A DNA stretch of 64,000 nt from Halobaculum halobium (GTDB taxonomy: Archaea > Halobacteriota > Halobacteria > Halobacteriales > Haloferacaceae), in the NCBI RefSeq assembly GCF_030127145.1, contig NZ_CP126158.1, forward strand, positions 744,001-808,000, written 5' to 3'. The position numbers and the translations under genes are program-made. Under the pieces are notes generated by a model. It was not told the origin of the DNA and searched no databases. It was given only the letters and a program-made list of their open reading frames with translations. This document shows, one piece after another, positions 50,011-58,204 of the stretch (its first letter is position 1; each line of letters opens with the position of its first letter).

Positions 50011-51048
50011 ATGAGCCAGCGGAGCGAGGGCGACCTCACCAACACGGGGATGTCGCTCAAACACGACCGCGAGTGGGACTACGAACTCGACCGCATCGTC
50101 GAGGCGGTCGAGGAGCGCGACGCCGACAAGGTCGGCCTCCAGTTCCCCGAGGGGCTGAAGCGCCGCGCGCCCGCGGTCGCCGACGACCTCCGAGAGCTGA
50201 CAGAGGACGTGACGTACCTCATCTCGGGGCAGCCGTGTTACGGGGCGTGCGACCTCGACACCTTCCTGATGCGCCGGTGTGACGTGTTCGTCCACTTCGG
50301 CCACTCGCCGATGAAGGAGTCGGACAAGATCATCTACGTCCCCCTGTTCTCGAACGTCGACCCGTTCCCGATCATGGAGGAATCGCTCGAGGAACTGGAG
50401 GACCCCGAGGACGACCCGAACGTCGGACTCGTCACGACCGCCCAGCACATGAACCTCTTCGGCGACATGGTCGAGTGGCTGGAGGAGCGCGGGTACGAGG
50501 TCCACACCCGCCGCGGCGACGACCGCCTCACCCACGAGGGGCAGGTGCTCGGCTGCAACTACGCCAGCGCCGACATCGACGCCGATCAGGTGCTGTACGT
50601 GGGCGGCGGGAAGTTCCACCCCCTCGGCCTCGCCATGGAGCACCCCGAGAAGACGGTCGTCATCGGCGACCCCGTCAACAACGTCGTCACGATCGCCGAC
50701 ACCGAGAAGTTCCTCAAGCAGCGCTACGGCGCGGTCCACCGGGCGATGGACGCAGACACCTTCGGCGTCATCTTCTGCACGAAGATCGGCCAGGGCCGCT
50801 GGGACCAAGCCGAGGAGATCGTCGAGAACAACGACAACGCCCACCTCATCACGATGGACGAGGTGACGCCGGACCGCCTCCGCAACTTCGACTTCGACGC
50901 GTTCGTCAACACGGGCTGCCCGCGGATCACCACCGACGACGGGCCGCGCTTCCACAAGCCGATGCTCACCCCCGGCGAGTACGAGATCGCGGTGGGGAAC
51001 AAGCCGCTCGAGGACCTTTCGTTCGACACGTTCCACGGGACCTGGTAG
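50011..51048 (+). CDS. dph2: Diphthamide biosynthesis enzyme Dph2
   Basis: This 345-residue radical-SAM-like enzyme transfers a 3-amino-3-carboxypropyl group to a His of elongation factor 2, the first step to diphthamide. It uses an unusual 4Fe-4S cluster held by three Cys, seen as GQPCYGACDLD, LGCNYASAD and NTGCPRITTDD. N-terminal QFPEGLKRRAPAVADDL and middle FVHFGHSPMKES match archaeal Dph2. The start MSQRSEGDLTNTGM precedes an acidic leader. Divergent from the PhzF gene with 110 bases between. Confidence 0.95.
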   Translation: MSQRSEGDLTNTGMSLKHDREWDYELDRIVEAVEERDADKVGLQFPEGLKRRAPAVADDLRELTEDVTYLISGQPCYGACDLDTFLMRRCDVFVHFGHSPMKESDKIIYVPLFSNVDPFPIMEESLEELEDPEDDPNVGLVTTAQHMNLFGDMVEWLEERGYEVHTRRGDDRLTHEGQVLGCNYASADIDADQVLYVGGGKFHPLGLAMEHPEKTVVIGDPVNNVVTIADTEKFLKQRYGAVHRAMDADTFGVIFCTKIGQGRWDQAEEIVENNDNAHLITMDEVTPDRLRNFDFDAFVNTGCPRITTDDGPRFHKPMLTPGEYEIAVGNKPLEDLSFDTFHGTW

Positions 51049-51127
51049 GCGACGTCGCGGTCCCCCGTCCGATCGGCGGACACCACGGACCACAAGCTAT
51101 TCACCGCGAGCGCGACCTTCGCCGACG

Positions 51128-51688
51128 ATGCCCTCCACACGCACGGCAGGTAGAGCCGTCGGCGCCGTGGCGGCGCTCGCGTTCGTCGGCGTCGCTGCCG
51201 CACAGTACAGCGATCCCCGCGCGTCGCTCGATCTGGCTACCCGGATCGGGATCCAGTTCGCCGCCGGGTTCGTGATCAACCTCCTCCTCGGCGGCGCGTT
51301 AGTCGCGTTGAGTCCGCGGTACGCGGACGACAAGATCGACCAGTTCTCCTCCGACCCGGGCGAGACGATCGGCTGGGGCCTCATCGTCGGCATCGGGGTC
51401 CCGATCGTGCTGGCGGTCCTCGCGTTCACGATCATCGGACTCGTGGTCACCATCCCCGGGGTACTCATCCTCGCGGGCGTCGGGATCGTGGGGTCGGCGG
51501 TGATGGTCGTGATCGTCGGCGACGCCGTCACCGACGGCGGAGCCGAGGGGACGACCGTCTTGGTGGGCGCGCTCGTCCTCGCGTTGCTCACCGCGATCCC
51601 GATCGTCGGCGGACTGATCAACTGGCTCGTCGGCCTGCCGGGTATCGGCATGGTCGGCCACGACCTCTATCGAAGCAGGAAGAACTGA
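51128..51688 (+). CDS. Membrane protein of unknown function
   Basis: This 186-residue protein has about five hydrophobic segments: RAVGAVAALAFVGVAAAQ near the start, FAAGFVINLLLGGALVALS, GLIVGIGVPIVLAVLAFTII, VVTIPGVLILAGVGIVGS and TVLVGALVLALLTAIP. It ends with a Gly-rich GLPGIGMVGHDLYRSRKN. The first segment plus AAQ looks like a signal peptide or first helix. I do not recognise the family. It is monocistronic, 80 bases after dph2, and could follow it on one transcript. Confidence 0.7.
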   Translation: MPSTRTAGRAVGAVAALAFVGVAAAQYSDPRASLDLATRIGIQFAAGFVINLLLGGALVALSPRYADDKIDQFSSDPGETIGWGLIVGIGVPIVLAVLAFTIIGLVVTIPGVLILAGVGIVGSAVMVVIVGDAVTDGGAEGTTVLVGALVLALLTAIPIVGGLINWLVGLPGIGMVGHDLYRSRKN

Positions 51689-51735
51689 GACCGCACCCGT
51701 CACGGCGGGGCGGTCGACGGGGACGGTCGACCGGG

Positions 51736-51870
51736 TCAGTTCGCCCGGATCCCGAACGTCTGTGCGTCGACGAGATCGACGCACTCCGCGATGTTGTCGC
51801 GCATCGCCGCGAACTCCAGCGTCCGATGAACGCTCGTTTCCATGTCCCCCACGTCTGTGTTCTTCGTCAT
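51736..51870 (-). CDS. Small acidic protein of 44 residues
   Basis: This predicted protein starts MTKNTDVGDMETSVHRTL, continues EFAAMRDNIAECVDLVDAQTF and ends GIRAN. A TATA-like GGTAACTATG lies 28-37 bases upstream on the minus strand, giving a leaderless start exactly at this ATG. The amino-acid composition is not like an antisense artefact. It may be a DNA- or protein-binding micro-protein; no family is known to me. Reasonable but unproven. Confidence 0.5.
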   Translation of the reverse strand: MTKNTDVGDMETSVHRTLEFAAMRDNIAECVDLVDAQTFGIRAN

Positions 51871-51897
51871 ATGCTTTCGGGGGATGCCACCACGAGT

Positions 51898-51907
51898 CAT
51901 AGTTACC
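51898..51907 (-). promoter_or_regulatory. TATA-like box of the 44-residue protein
   Basis: GGTAACTATG on the minus strand is an AT-rich island 28-37 bases before the proposed ATG. Confidence 0.45.
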
Positions 51908-52022
51908 CGGCCGCTTCCGCGGGTTATCCGGTCCCGATCTCGCGCCGGCGGGGGAGCGGCCGCCGCTCTTCGGGCCGTGCCGAGCCGACAAGCCTTACCG
52001 CTCATGCTCGGAAGCGAGGGCC

Positions 52023-52874
52023 ATGAGCGACGCGAGCGACCCACGGATCACGTCCGACTGGGGCGACTGGCTCCCGCGAACGATCGAGGCCGCCGAACCC
52101 GACGGCGTGGCCGTCTGGTACCTCGGCTGTAACGGCTTCGTGCTGAAGGGCGCAGACGAGACGAGCATCTGGATCGACCCGTACGTCGGTCTGGGCGACC
52201 CGCCGCGCACTGTCCGGATGATCCCGGTGCCGTTCGACCCCGCGGACGTGTACGACGCCGACGCGGTACTGGCTACCCACGAGCACACCGACCACACGCA
52301 CGGCCCCTCGCAGGCGCCGATCCTGGCGAACTCGGGGGCGCCGTTCTACGCCGCCGACGAGTCGCTGGCGGTCACCGACGAGGAGGGATGGACCGACGAC
52401 TGGGCGGTCGACGACGAGCAGCTCGTCGACGTGGAGGAGGGAGACTCCTTCTCCGTCGGCAGCTTCGAGATCGACGTCGTGGAGGTCAACGACGCTGACG
52501 CGACCCACCCGGTCGGGTACGTGATCCGATACGGAGACACGACAGTCTTCCACGGCGGAGACACCAAGCCGCACGACGGGTTCGCCGCCCTCGGCAGCGA
52601 GTACGACATCGACCTCGCGATCGTCGCGTTCGGCACCGTCGGCCGCGTTCCCGACAAGCAGACGCGTGAGCCCCACCGGACGCGGTGGTACTGCGACGAG
52701 AACCAAGCCGTCGAGGTCGCCGAGGCGCTTCGTGCCGACCGCATGCTCCCGAGCCACTGGGACATGTGGAAGGGGCTGACGGCCGATCCGACCGCGCTCC
52801 ACGAGCACGTCCGCAGCTTCGAGTACCCTGAGCGACTCGATATCGTCGAGATCGGCGACCGGATCGATCTCTGA
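52023..52874 (+). CDS. MBL-fold metallo-hydrolase, UlaG-like
   Basis: This 283-residue enzyme belongs to the L-ascorbate-6-phosphate lactonase-like (UlaG) branch of the MBL fold. The metal motif is ATHEHTDHTHG near residue 86; others are VFHGGDTKPHDGF and MLPSHWDMWKGL. The opening VAVWYLGCNGFVLKG and IDPYVGL is UlaG-like. Function in a haloarchaeon is unknown; lactone or phosphodiester hydrolysis is possible. Its ATG is preceded by a small-protein gene on the other strand. Monocistronic. Confidence 0.87.
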   Translation: MSDASDPRITSDWGDWLPRTIEAAEPDGVAVWYLGCNGFVLKGADETSIWIDPYVGLGDPPRTVRMIPVPFDPADVYDADAVLATHEHTDHTHGPSQAPILANSGAPFYAADESLAVTDEEGWTDDWAVDDEQLVDVEEGDSFSVGSFEIDVVEVNDADATHPVGYVIRYGDTTVFHGGDTKPHDGFAALGSEYDIDLAIVAFGTVGRVPDKQTREPHRTRWYCDENQAVEVAEALRADRMLPSHWDMWKGLTADPTALHEHVRSFEYPERLDIVEIGDRIDL

Positions 52875-52949
52875 GCGCGGCCCAGGTCGACGGAGCGGCG
52901 GCGCTCCACTGTCGGCCGTGTTGATCGGGAACCGTGCGGGAACCCTCAG

Positions 52950-52959
52950 GATTTTTCAC
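52950..52959 (+). promoter_or_regulatory. TATA-like box of the Usp gene
   Basis: GATTTTTCAC lies 23-32 bases before the Usp ATG. Confidence 0.5.
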
Positions 52960-52981
52960 GCTCTCCCGACAGTCGGGTGTC

Positions 52982-53428
52982 ATGGACCACGCCCTCGCCG
53001 TTGTCGGGCCGACCGAAACCGCGAAGACACTGACCCTGGAAGCCGGCGAACTCGCCGCCGGCGTGGACGCCGACCTCACGCTGCTGTACGTAGCCGACGA
53101 GGACGAATACGACGAGCAGCGCGAACAGCTCGCGCAAGTCACCCGCGGCGACTCCACCTACAGCGTCGGACAGGCCGTCGAGGGTGCGCGGGCGTACGCC
53201 GCCGACATCGGTCGGGAGGTGCTGGAGGATATCGATATCGAGTACGAAGCGGTTGGAACCGTCGGCGACCGCGCCGAGACCGTCCTCTCGGAGGCGCGTC
53301 GACGCGGCTGCGACCACGTTTTCGTCGCCGGCCGCAAGCGATCGCCGACCGGAAAGGCGCTGTTCGGCGACGACACCCAGCGCATCATCCTCGACGCGGA
53401 GATGCCCGTCACCGTGGTTACCGAGTAG
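52982..53428 (+). CDS. Universal stress protein family
   Basis: This 148-residue UspA-fold protein has DHALAVVGPTETAKTLTLEAGELAAGVDADLTLLYVA at the start and HVFVAGRKRSPTGKALFGDDTQRIILDAEMPVTVV at the end. The ATP-type loop is G-x-K-R-S-P-x-G, close to the nucleotide-binding pattern. A long acidic insertion (DEDEYDEQREQLAQ) follows strand two. It is a second stress protein in the window, 26 kb from the first, and not co-regulated by position. Confidence 0.88.
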   Translation: MDHALAVVGPTETAKTLTLEAGELAAGVDADLTLLYVADEDEYDEQREQLAQVTRGDSTYSVGQAVEGARAYAADIGREVLEDIDIEYEAVGTVGDRAETVLSEARRRGCDHVFVAGRKRSPTGKALFGDDTQRIILDAEMPVTVVTE

Positions 53429-53536
53429 CCCGAATTGGTGCGCAGTTCCCCCGACCCGGTCGCCGCCGTCATCCCGATCGGTTCCACCGCTGAGCGGCGG
53501 CCTCGCGGCCTGTCGAAGCGATAATCGGCCCGGTGA

Positions 53537-53547
53537 CTTTTTATACT
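53537..53547 (+). promoter_or_regulatory. Strong TATA box of the coiled-coil gene
   Basis: CTTTTTATACT lies 21-31 bases before the ATG and is the most AT-rich promoter of this part, suggesting strong expression from a leaderless transcript. Confidence 0.75.
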
Positions 53548-53567
53548 GTACTCGGCTCGGTGTATCC

Positions 53568-55313
53568 ATGAGCCAGGGGCCCGATGCAACCGGCGCCGTC
53601 ACCGTCGAGGGAGACGGCGTCACCGTCGAGAAACGCTTCACCGCCGACGAGTTCCCCGTCCCCGCGATCGAGTTCACCCTCCGCTCGGACCGCGAGGACC
53701 CGACGGAGTTCCGCCTCGTCGACGAGATCCCGGAGGACTTCCCGATGGACCGGATCGGATTCCACCCGGAGTTCGAGTCGGAACACTGGACCGCGTACCA
53801 AGATCACCGGGTCGAGTACCGACGTCGCCTCGACGCCGGCGAGGAAGTGACCACCGTGTACGGGATCCGCAGCGACGACCCCGAGGACGGCGCTCGCTTC
53901 CTCGGAGAGCCGACGGTCGACGAGGTGTCCGAGGACGACGACCCCGTCGGCGACGTGGCCGACGTGATCGGCGACGACTCCTCGCAGGCCGTTCGCGACG
54001 TGCTCGCCGGCGGCGACGCGGGCGAGCCGGCGGAGTCGAGCGCCGCCGACGACGAGAACGACGGTCTTGATCTCGCCGGGGCCGAGGCGGACCTGGGCGT
54101 CGACGACGAGACTGACCCGCTCGCGGAGGGGACGAGCGACGACGACCTGTCCCCGAAAGACGAGCGGATGGAATCGGAGGACGCAAGCGACGTTCTCGGA
54201 GACCTGCGCGTCGGCGAGGAAGGAGACGACGGACTGGACGTCGAGGAGGCAGGTGCCGAGGCCTCGGCTTCCGAAGGCGCGGAGGAAGACCTCGAACCCG
54301 AACCGGAATCCGAGCGCGAGGACGACGGCCCCGACGAGTTGCTCGAACTCGACGACGAGGCCGGCGGCGAAGAAGACGCCATCGACAGTGAGCAACCGGA
54401 GGCGGCGGTCGACGACGCAGAGGAGAGTGTTGTAGAGAACGACGACGCAGAGGACAGTGCTGCAGAAGACGACGCAGAGGACGACCGATCTGCAGCCGGC
54501 GCGGCGGCAAGCGGCGTCGCCGCCGGCGGCGTCGCGGCCGCGCTCGCTGAGGAGCTTCGCGCGGGCGACGTCTCCGACGAGGACCGCGAACTCCTGAAAG
54601 AGGAACTGGAACTCGACCACTCGACGAGCGTCGACGCTCGCATCTCCCGCCTCCAGTCGAAAGTCGAGGACATGGCCGCCTACTCCGCGGCGATGGAGGA
54701 GTTCATCGACGAGAACGGCCTCGCGAGCGAGTGGATGGACGGCCTGCAGGCCGACCTCGACGACTTGACGGCCGACATCGCCGAGACTCGCGAGGAGCTC
54801 GACGAGGCCGCCGACGACCGGGCGTCGATCCGCGACGAGGTCGAAGCGGTTGGCGAAGACGCGGCGTCCGCGAGCGAGGACGCGCGCGCGGCGACCGAGG
54901 AAGTCGAGGACCTCTGGGTCGACGTCGACGAACTGCGCGACGACGTGGGGGACCTGGACGAGGAGGTCGCCGACACCGCCGATTCGCTCGAGTCGTCGCT
55001 GGAGGAAGTCCGCGCGGACCTGGACGACCTCGCAGAGGAGGTCGCCGACGAGGACGAAGCCGTCGCGGAGGTGCGCGAGGAAGTCGCCTCGATCGGCGAG
55101 GAGGTCGAGTCGGTGTCGGCCCTCGTCGACGACGAGCTGTCGGAGATGCACACGGAACTGGAGGCGGTCCACGACGACCTCGCAGAGTTCGAGGAGTTCC
55201 GAACGCGCCTCTCATCCGTGTTCGGTCCGGGCGGCACCGCCGGCGGGGCCGCCGCCGGCAACGACGACGGTGCCAGTGACGGTGGCGACGGCGCTGACGC
55301 GAACGAGGAGTAA
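53568..55313 (+). CDS. Large acidic coiled-coil protein
   Basis: This 581-residue protein has three parts. Residues 1-130 form a beta-rich domain (VTVEKRFTADEFPVPAIEFTLRSDREDPTEFRLVDEI). Residues 130-330 are disordered Asp/Glu-rich linker. Residues 360-560 are a continuous coiled coil (VEDMAAYSAAMEEFIDE, ADLDDLTADIAETREELDEA, LEEVRADLDDLAEEV). It ends with a Gly/Ala-rich tail (GPGGTAGGAAAG). There is no transmembrane helix, so a cytoplasmic structural or scaffold role is likely. I cannot name the family. A strong TATA box and the next HisG-like gene are its context. Confidence 0.85.
   Translation: MSQGPDATGAVTVEGDGVTVEKRFTADEFPVPAIEFTLRSDREDPTEFRLVDEIPEDFPMDRIGFHPEFESEHWTAYQDHRVEYRRRLDAGEEVTTVYGIRSDDPEDGARFLGEPTVDEVSEDDDPVGDVADVIGDDSSQAVRDVLAGGDAGEPAESSAADDENDGLDLAGAEADLGVDDETDPLAEGTSDDDLSPKDERMESEDASDVLGDLRVGEEGDDGLDVEEAGAEASASEGAEEDLEPEPESEREDDGPDELLELDDEAGGEEDAIDSEQPEAAVDDAEESVVENDDAEDSAAEDDAEDDRSAAGAAASGVAAGGVAAALAEELRAGDVSDEDRELLKEELELDHSTSVDARISRLQSKVEDMAAYSAAMEEFIDENGLASEWMDGLQADLDDLTADIAETREELDEAADDRASIRDEVEAVGEDAASASEDARAATEEVEDLWVDVDELRDDVGDLDEEVADTADSLESSLEEVRADLDDLAEEVADEDEAVAEVREEVASIGEEVESVSALVDDELSEMHTELEAVHDDLAEFEEFRTRLSSVFGPGGTAGGAAAGNDDGASDGGDGADANEE
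54411..54490 (+). repeat. Low-GC tandem repeat inside the acidic linker
   Basis: GACGACGCAGAGGA recurs at 54411, 54441 and 54468 with spacers of 16 and 13 bases. The spacers use A/T-ending codons (GTT, GTA, AGT, GCT, GCA, GAA), unlike the GC-ending codons around them. It encodes DDAEES/DDAEDS/DDAEDD. Confidence 0.75.
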
Positions 55314-55390
55314 CACGCTCCGCCGTCACGCGGGGGTCGGTCGCCGCCGGAAACGCGCCGTTTTTGCACCGGGGTCTCCACGTTCCGCTA

Positions 55391-56290
55391 ATGAGCAGAC
55401 CCGTCTCCGTCGCCGTCCCGAGAAAGGGACGGCCGCTGGAGGCCGCCCTCGAACGCTTCGCGACTGTCGGCGGCGACGAGGCCGCGGCGTTGGCCGACGA
55501 CGTGTCCTCGACGTTGCGGTACGAGAAGGCGATCACGAAGGGACGCGATCGCGACGATCGCGGCGTGTACGAGCGGCTCTCGGCCTACAGCGACCCGGAA
55601 GGCCGCGGCCCCGAGTACACGCTGATGCGCGACGACCGCGAGGGGCACCCCCGGCGCGTCGTCTTCGACTCGGCGCTGATCGCGGTCGACGGCCGTGACG
55701 TACGACTCGTCGGTCGCGAGGAGCCGTTTCGCGCGCTCCGAACGCACGAGTTCGCGCTCGGGTTCGACTCGGCCGACCTCGTGTTGGAGGAGGTCGTCGG
55801 CCTCGAACCCGAGGGCGTCGCCGGCCTCTCGGACGTGAACGCCCGCATCGACCCCCGGGACACCGACGTGCGCGTCGCGACCGGCCTCGGCGACACCGTT
55901 CGGCACACGCTGATGGCGACGCCCGAGACGCTCCCGGCGGGCGTCGACCTCGATCGGTCGTTCGTCGCCGACTACGGCGGACCGCTGTGCATCTCGCCCC
56001 GCTACGAGCGCCTCGTCGAAGCGGTTCTCGGCACGGACGCGCTCGGCGGCGTGGAGTTCGTCTACCCCGATCCCGGCCAGGAAGAGGAGGCCGCTATCGC
56101 CGACACCGGCCTCGGTGTGTACCTCACGGTCACGGGCGGCACCGCCCGAGACCACGGACTCGTGCTCGGGGAGGCGCTCTTCCCCAGTGAGACCGTCTTG
56201 ATGGAGAACGAGGCGGAGGCGACGCGCGAGACCCGTTCGCTCGAGATATCGCTCGCGAGCGGGATCGACACCGCGCTGGCACCGGAGTGA
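55391..56290 (+). CDS. HisG-like (ATP phosphoribosyltransferase-fold) protein
   Basis: This 299-residue protein resembles the HisG catalytic fold. VAVPRKGRPLEAALERF matches the HisG N-terminus; FRALRTHEFALGFDSADLVLEEV recalls the strand-loop carrying a substrate site; and VYLTVTGGTARDHGLVLGEALFPSETVLMEN fits the region VDLVSTGTTLRANGL of HisG. Key PRPP residues are altered. It follows the coiled-coil gene after 77 bases with a GTTTTTGC TATA-like run. Whether it still transfers phosphoribosyl groups or binds a ligand as a periplasmic-protein-like fold is unknown. Confidence 0.65.
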   Translation: MSRPVSVAVPRKGRPLEAALERFATVGGDEAAALADDVSSTLRYEKAITKGRDRDDRGVYERLSAYSDPEGRGPEYTLMRDDREGHPRRVVFDSALIAVDGRDVRLVGREEPFRALRTHEFALGFDSADLVLEEVVGLEPEGVAGLSDVNARIDPRDTDVRVATGLGDTVRHTLMATPETLPAGVDLDRSFVADYGGPLCISPRYERLVEAVLGTDALGGVEFVYPDPGQEEEAAIADTGLGVYLTVTGGTARDHGLVLGEALFPSETVLMENEAEATRETRSLEISLASGIDTALAPE

Positions 56291-56453
56291 GGCGCTCGAG
56301 CGGTCGCTCGAACGCGACTGTCCGTCTGCCGGAGAGTTCGATTCGCCGATCTCACGGCCGTCTTGAGACTCGTATGCCGTCGTCCGCCGGAGACAGTTGA
56401 ACCGGTCCCCCTCGCGAAACAGGGGCGGTGACCGTCTGACTATGTGAAGAGTG

Positions 56454-56472
56454 CATAATGATCAACATTATG
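56454..56472. promoter_or_regulatory. Perfect inverted repeat in the histidine-kinase promoter
   Basis: CATAATG and CATTATG are inverted 7-bp arms around ATCAA. The right arm may double as the TATA box, 26-32 bases before the ATG. It lies in an AT-rich island (56445-56490) rare in this genome and could bind a regulator. Confidence 0.55.
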
Positions 56473-56497
56473 TAGAAAGGTTAATATCTACCATTTG

Positions 56498-58030
56498 ATG
56501 ACAGCTCATCCCCCGCACATCGTGTACGTCAGTTCAGGTGCGGGGAACCGCGACCGGGTCGCGGGGGAACTACACCGCGAGCTGACGGAAGCGACGGTGA
56601 CGACCGTCACGTCCGGAGACGCGGCGTTCGACGTTCTCACGGGCGCACGGCGAGTCGACTGCGTCGTCAGCGCGCTGGAACTTCCGAGCGGAAACGGGCT
56701 CGACCTCCTCGCGGCGGTGCGCGCGGAAACGCCGGGACTCCCGTTCGTCCTGTTCGCCGATGCGGAAGGCGAGCGGCCCGCGAGCGATGCGATCGAGGCC
56801 GGGGTCTCCGAGTACGTTCGGATGGATGGCCCAGCCGCCCATCGGACGCTGGCTCGTCGCGTCCGTGAGAGTCTCGGACGACACGCGGCCGACGACGCCG
56901 GCGTGACTCGCGAACGCTACGAGCTGCTCGTCGAGCGGGCCGACGACCCGATGGCGGTGCTCGAGGACGGTCGATACCGAGTGGTCAACGACGCGTGCGC
57001 CGAACTCGTCGGCCTCCCCCGCGAGCGGATACTCGGTTCAACCGACGCCGAGCTGTTCCCCGCTGAGGTAGCAGAAGCCCTCCGCGAGCACAGCGACCGT
57101 GCGCTCGCCGACGGCGAGCGCCGCGAACACCGCATCGAGACGGACGCGAGCGGCGAGACGCGCGTGCTCGACGTCGTCCACTTCACGGGGAGTGAGGTGG
57201 CCGACCGCTCGGTGGTCGGCCGAGTGGCGCGTGACGTGACCGAACACGTCGATCGGGAACGCCTCCTCCGCGAAGAGCGCAACCGACTCGAAGCCTTGGC
57301 GAGTTCGGTCGCTCACGACGCGCGAAACGCGATCCAGCTCATTCGCGGCCGAGCCTCGCTCGCAGAGGATTCACTGCCCGCAGGCGCTGACCAGTCCAAG
57401 GAACACCTGCACACGCTGGAGAGCGGAGTGGACCGATTGGAAGACCTCGTGGCGTCACTGGAGTCGTTGCGTGGCATGAACGACCCCGTGACCGACCCCG
57501 ACCCGGTGTCGATCGCCGATGCCGCGCGGGACGCCTGGGAGACCGTCACCGCCCCAGAGGCGGTGCTGCAGATCCATGCCGACCCGACGGTACTCGGGGA
57601 CCCGGCTCGCGTCCGAACGCTGCTTGAGAACCTCTTCAGAAACAGCGTCGAACACGCCCCATCGCCGGACGGACGCCGCGCCGAACCGCCGGCAGACCGC
57701 GCCGAATGCCGCGACGGTCCCGAAGCCGCTGCCGATCCCGGCGGGGGGTCGGCGATCGGCCGATCCAATCCGTCCGTGACCGTAACCGTCGACGCGCTCG
57801 ACGACGCCAGCGGGTTCGCCGTGAGCGACGACGGGAGCGGGATACCCGAGACCGAACGGGACCGCGTGTTGACGTTCGGCTACTCCCCGACAGGCGGGAC
57901 CGGACTCGGACTCGGGATCGTCTCGGGGATCGCGGACGCCCACGGCTGGGACATCGACGTCACTGACGCCGAGTCCGGGGGTGCGCGCTTCGAGATCCGC
58001 CGGGAAACGCTCGACTCGTTCGTCTCCTGA
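56498..58030 (+). CDS. Histidine kinase with pseudo-receiver and PAS domain
   Basis: This 510-residue cytoplasmic sensor kinase has no membrane segment. Residues 1-125 resemble a receiver domain, but the phospho-accepting Asp is replaced: CVVSALELPSGNG has Ala where DCVVSDxxMP is normal. Residues 135-255 are a PAS domain (YELLVERADDPMAVLEDGRYRVVNDACAEL). The H-box is SSVAHDARNAIQLI, N-box LLENLFRNSVEHA, and G-boxes DDGSGIPETERD and GTGLGLGIVSGIAD. It probably senses an intracellular signal and passes phosphate to an unlinked receiver. Confidence 0.92.
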   Translation: MTAHPPHIVYVSSGAGNRDRVAGELHRELTEATVTTVTSGDAAFDVLTGARRVDCVVSALELPSGNGLDLLAAVRAETPGLPFVLFADAEGERPASDAIEAGVSEYVRMDGPAAHRTLARRVRESLGRHAADDAGVTRERYELLVERADDPMAVLEDGRYRVVNDACAELVGLPRERILGSTDAELFPAEVAEALREHSDRALADGERREHRIETDASGETRVLDVVHFTGSEVADRSVVGRVARDVTEHVDRERLLREERNRLEALASSVAHDARNAIQLIRGRASLAEDSLPAGADQSKEHLHTLESGVDRLEDLVASLESLRGMNDPVTDPDPVSIADAARDAWETVTAPEAVLQIHADPTVLGDPARVRTLLENLFRNSVEHAPSPDGRRAEPPADRAECRDGPEAAADPGGGSAIGRSNPSVTVTVDALDDASGFAVSDDGSGIPETERDRVLTFGYSPTGGTGLGLGIVSGIADAHGWDIDVTDAESGGARFEIRRETLDSFVS

Positions 58031-58079
58031 GCCGGGTCTGTCACCTCATGGCCCGACGTGGTCGGCCGGGAGCCAAATT

Positions 58080-58094
58080 GGATATTTTATATTG
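58080..58094 (+). promoter_or_regulatory. Strong TATA box upstream of the btpA region
   Basis: GGATATTTTATATTG is highly AT-rich. Transcription would begin near 58108-58115, exactly at the small upstream reading frame and about 95 bases before the BtpA ATG. Confidence 0.7.
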
Positions 58095-58107
58095 CGAGGT
58101 ATAGTTT

Positions 58108-58149
58108 ATGTGGTGCCTATCGGGCAGCCAACGCTTGGAAATTTCCTAA
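58108..58149 (+). CDS. Possible 13-residue leader peptide
   Basis: ATG at the expected transcription start opens MWCLSGSQRLEIS followed by TAA. It contains Trp and Cys and ends in a perfect GGAAATTTCC palindrome (58137-58146) overlapping the last codons. It might regulate btpA by translation or attenuation, or be a chance ATG. Evidence is position only. Confidence 0.3.
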   Translation: MWCLSGSQRLEIS

Positions 58150-58204
58150 CACGGAAGCTGCTCCGATCGTCAGACTAACGCAGAGCCACCGGATAGCTGG
58201 CGCC

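Noticed and set aside
53541-55172. A 543-codon open frame opposite the coiled-coil gene
   Set aside because: Its hydrophobic, Val-rich protein is the mirror of an Asp/Glu-rich sequence; the plus strand has the TATA box.
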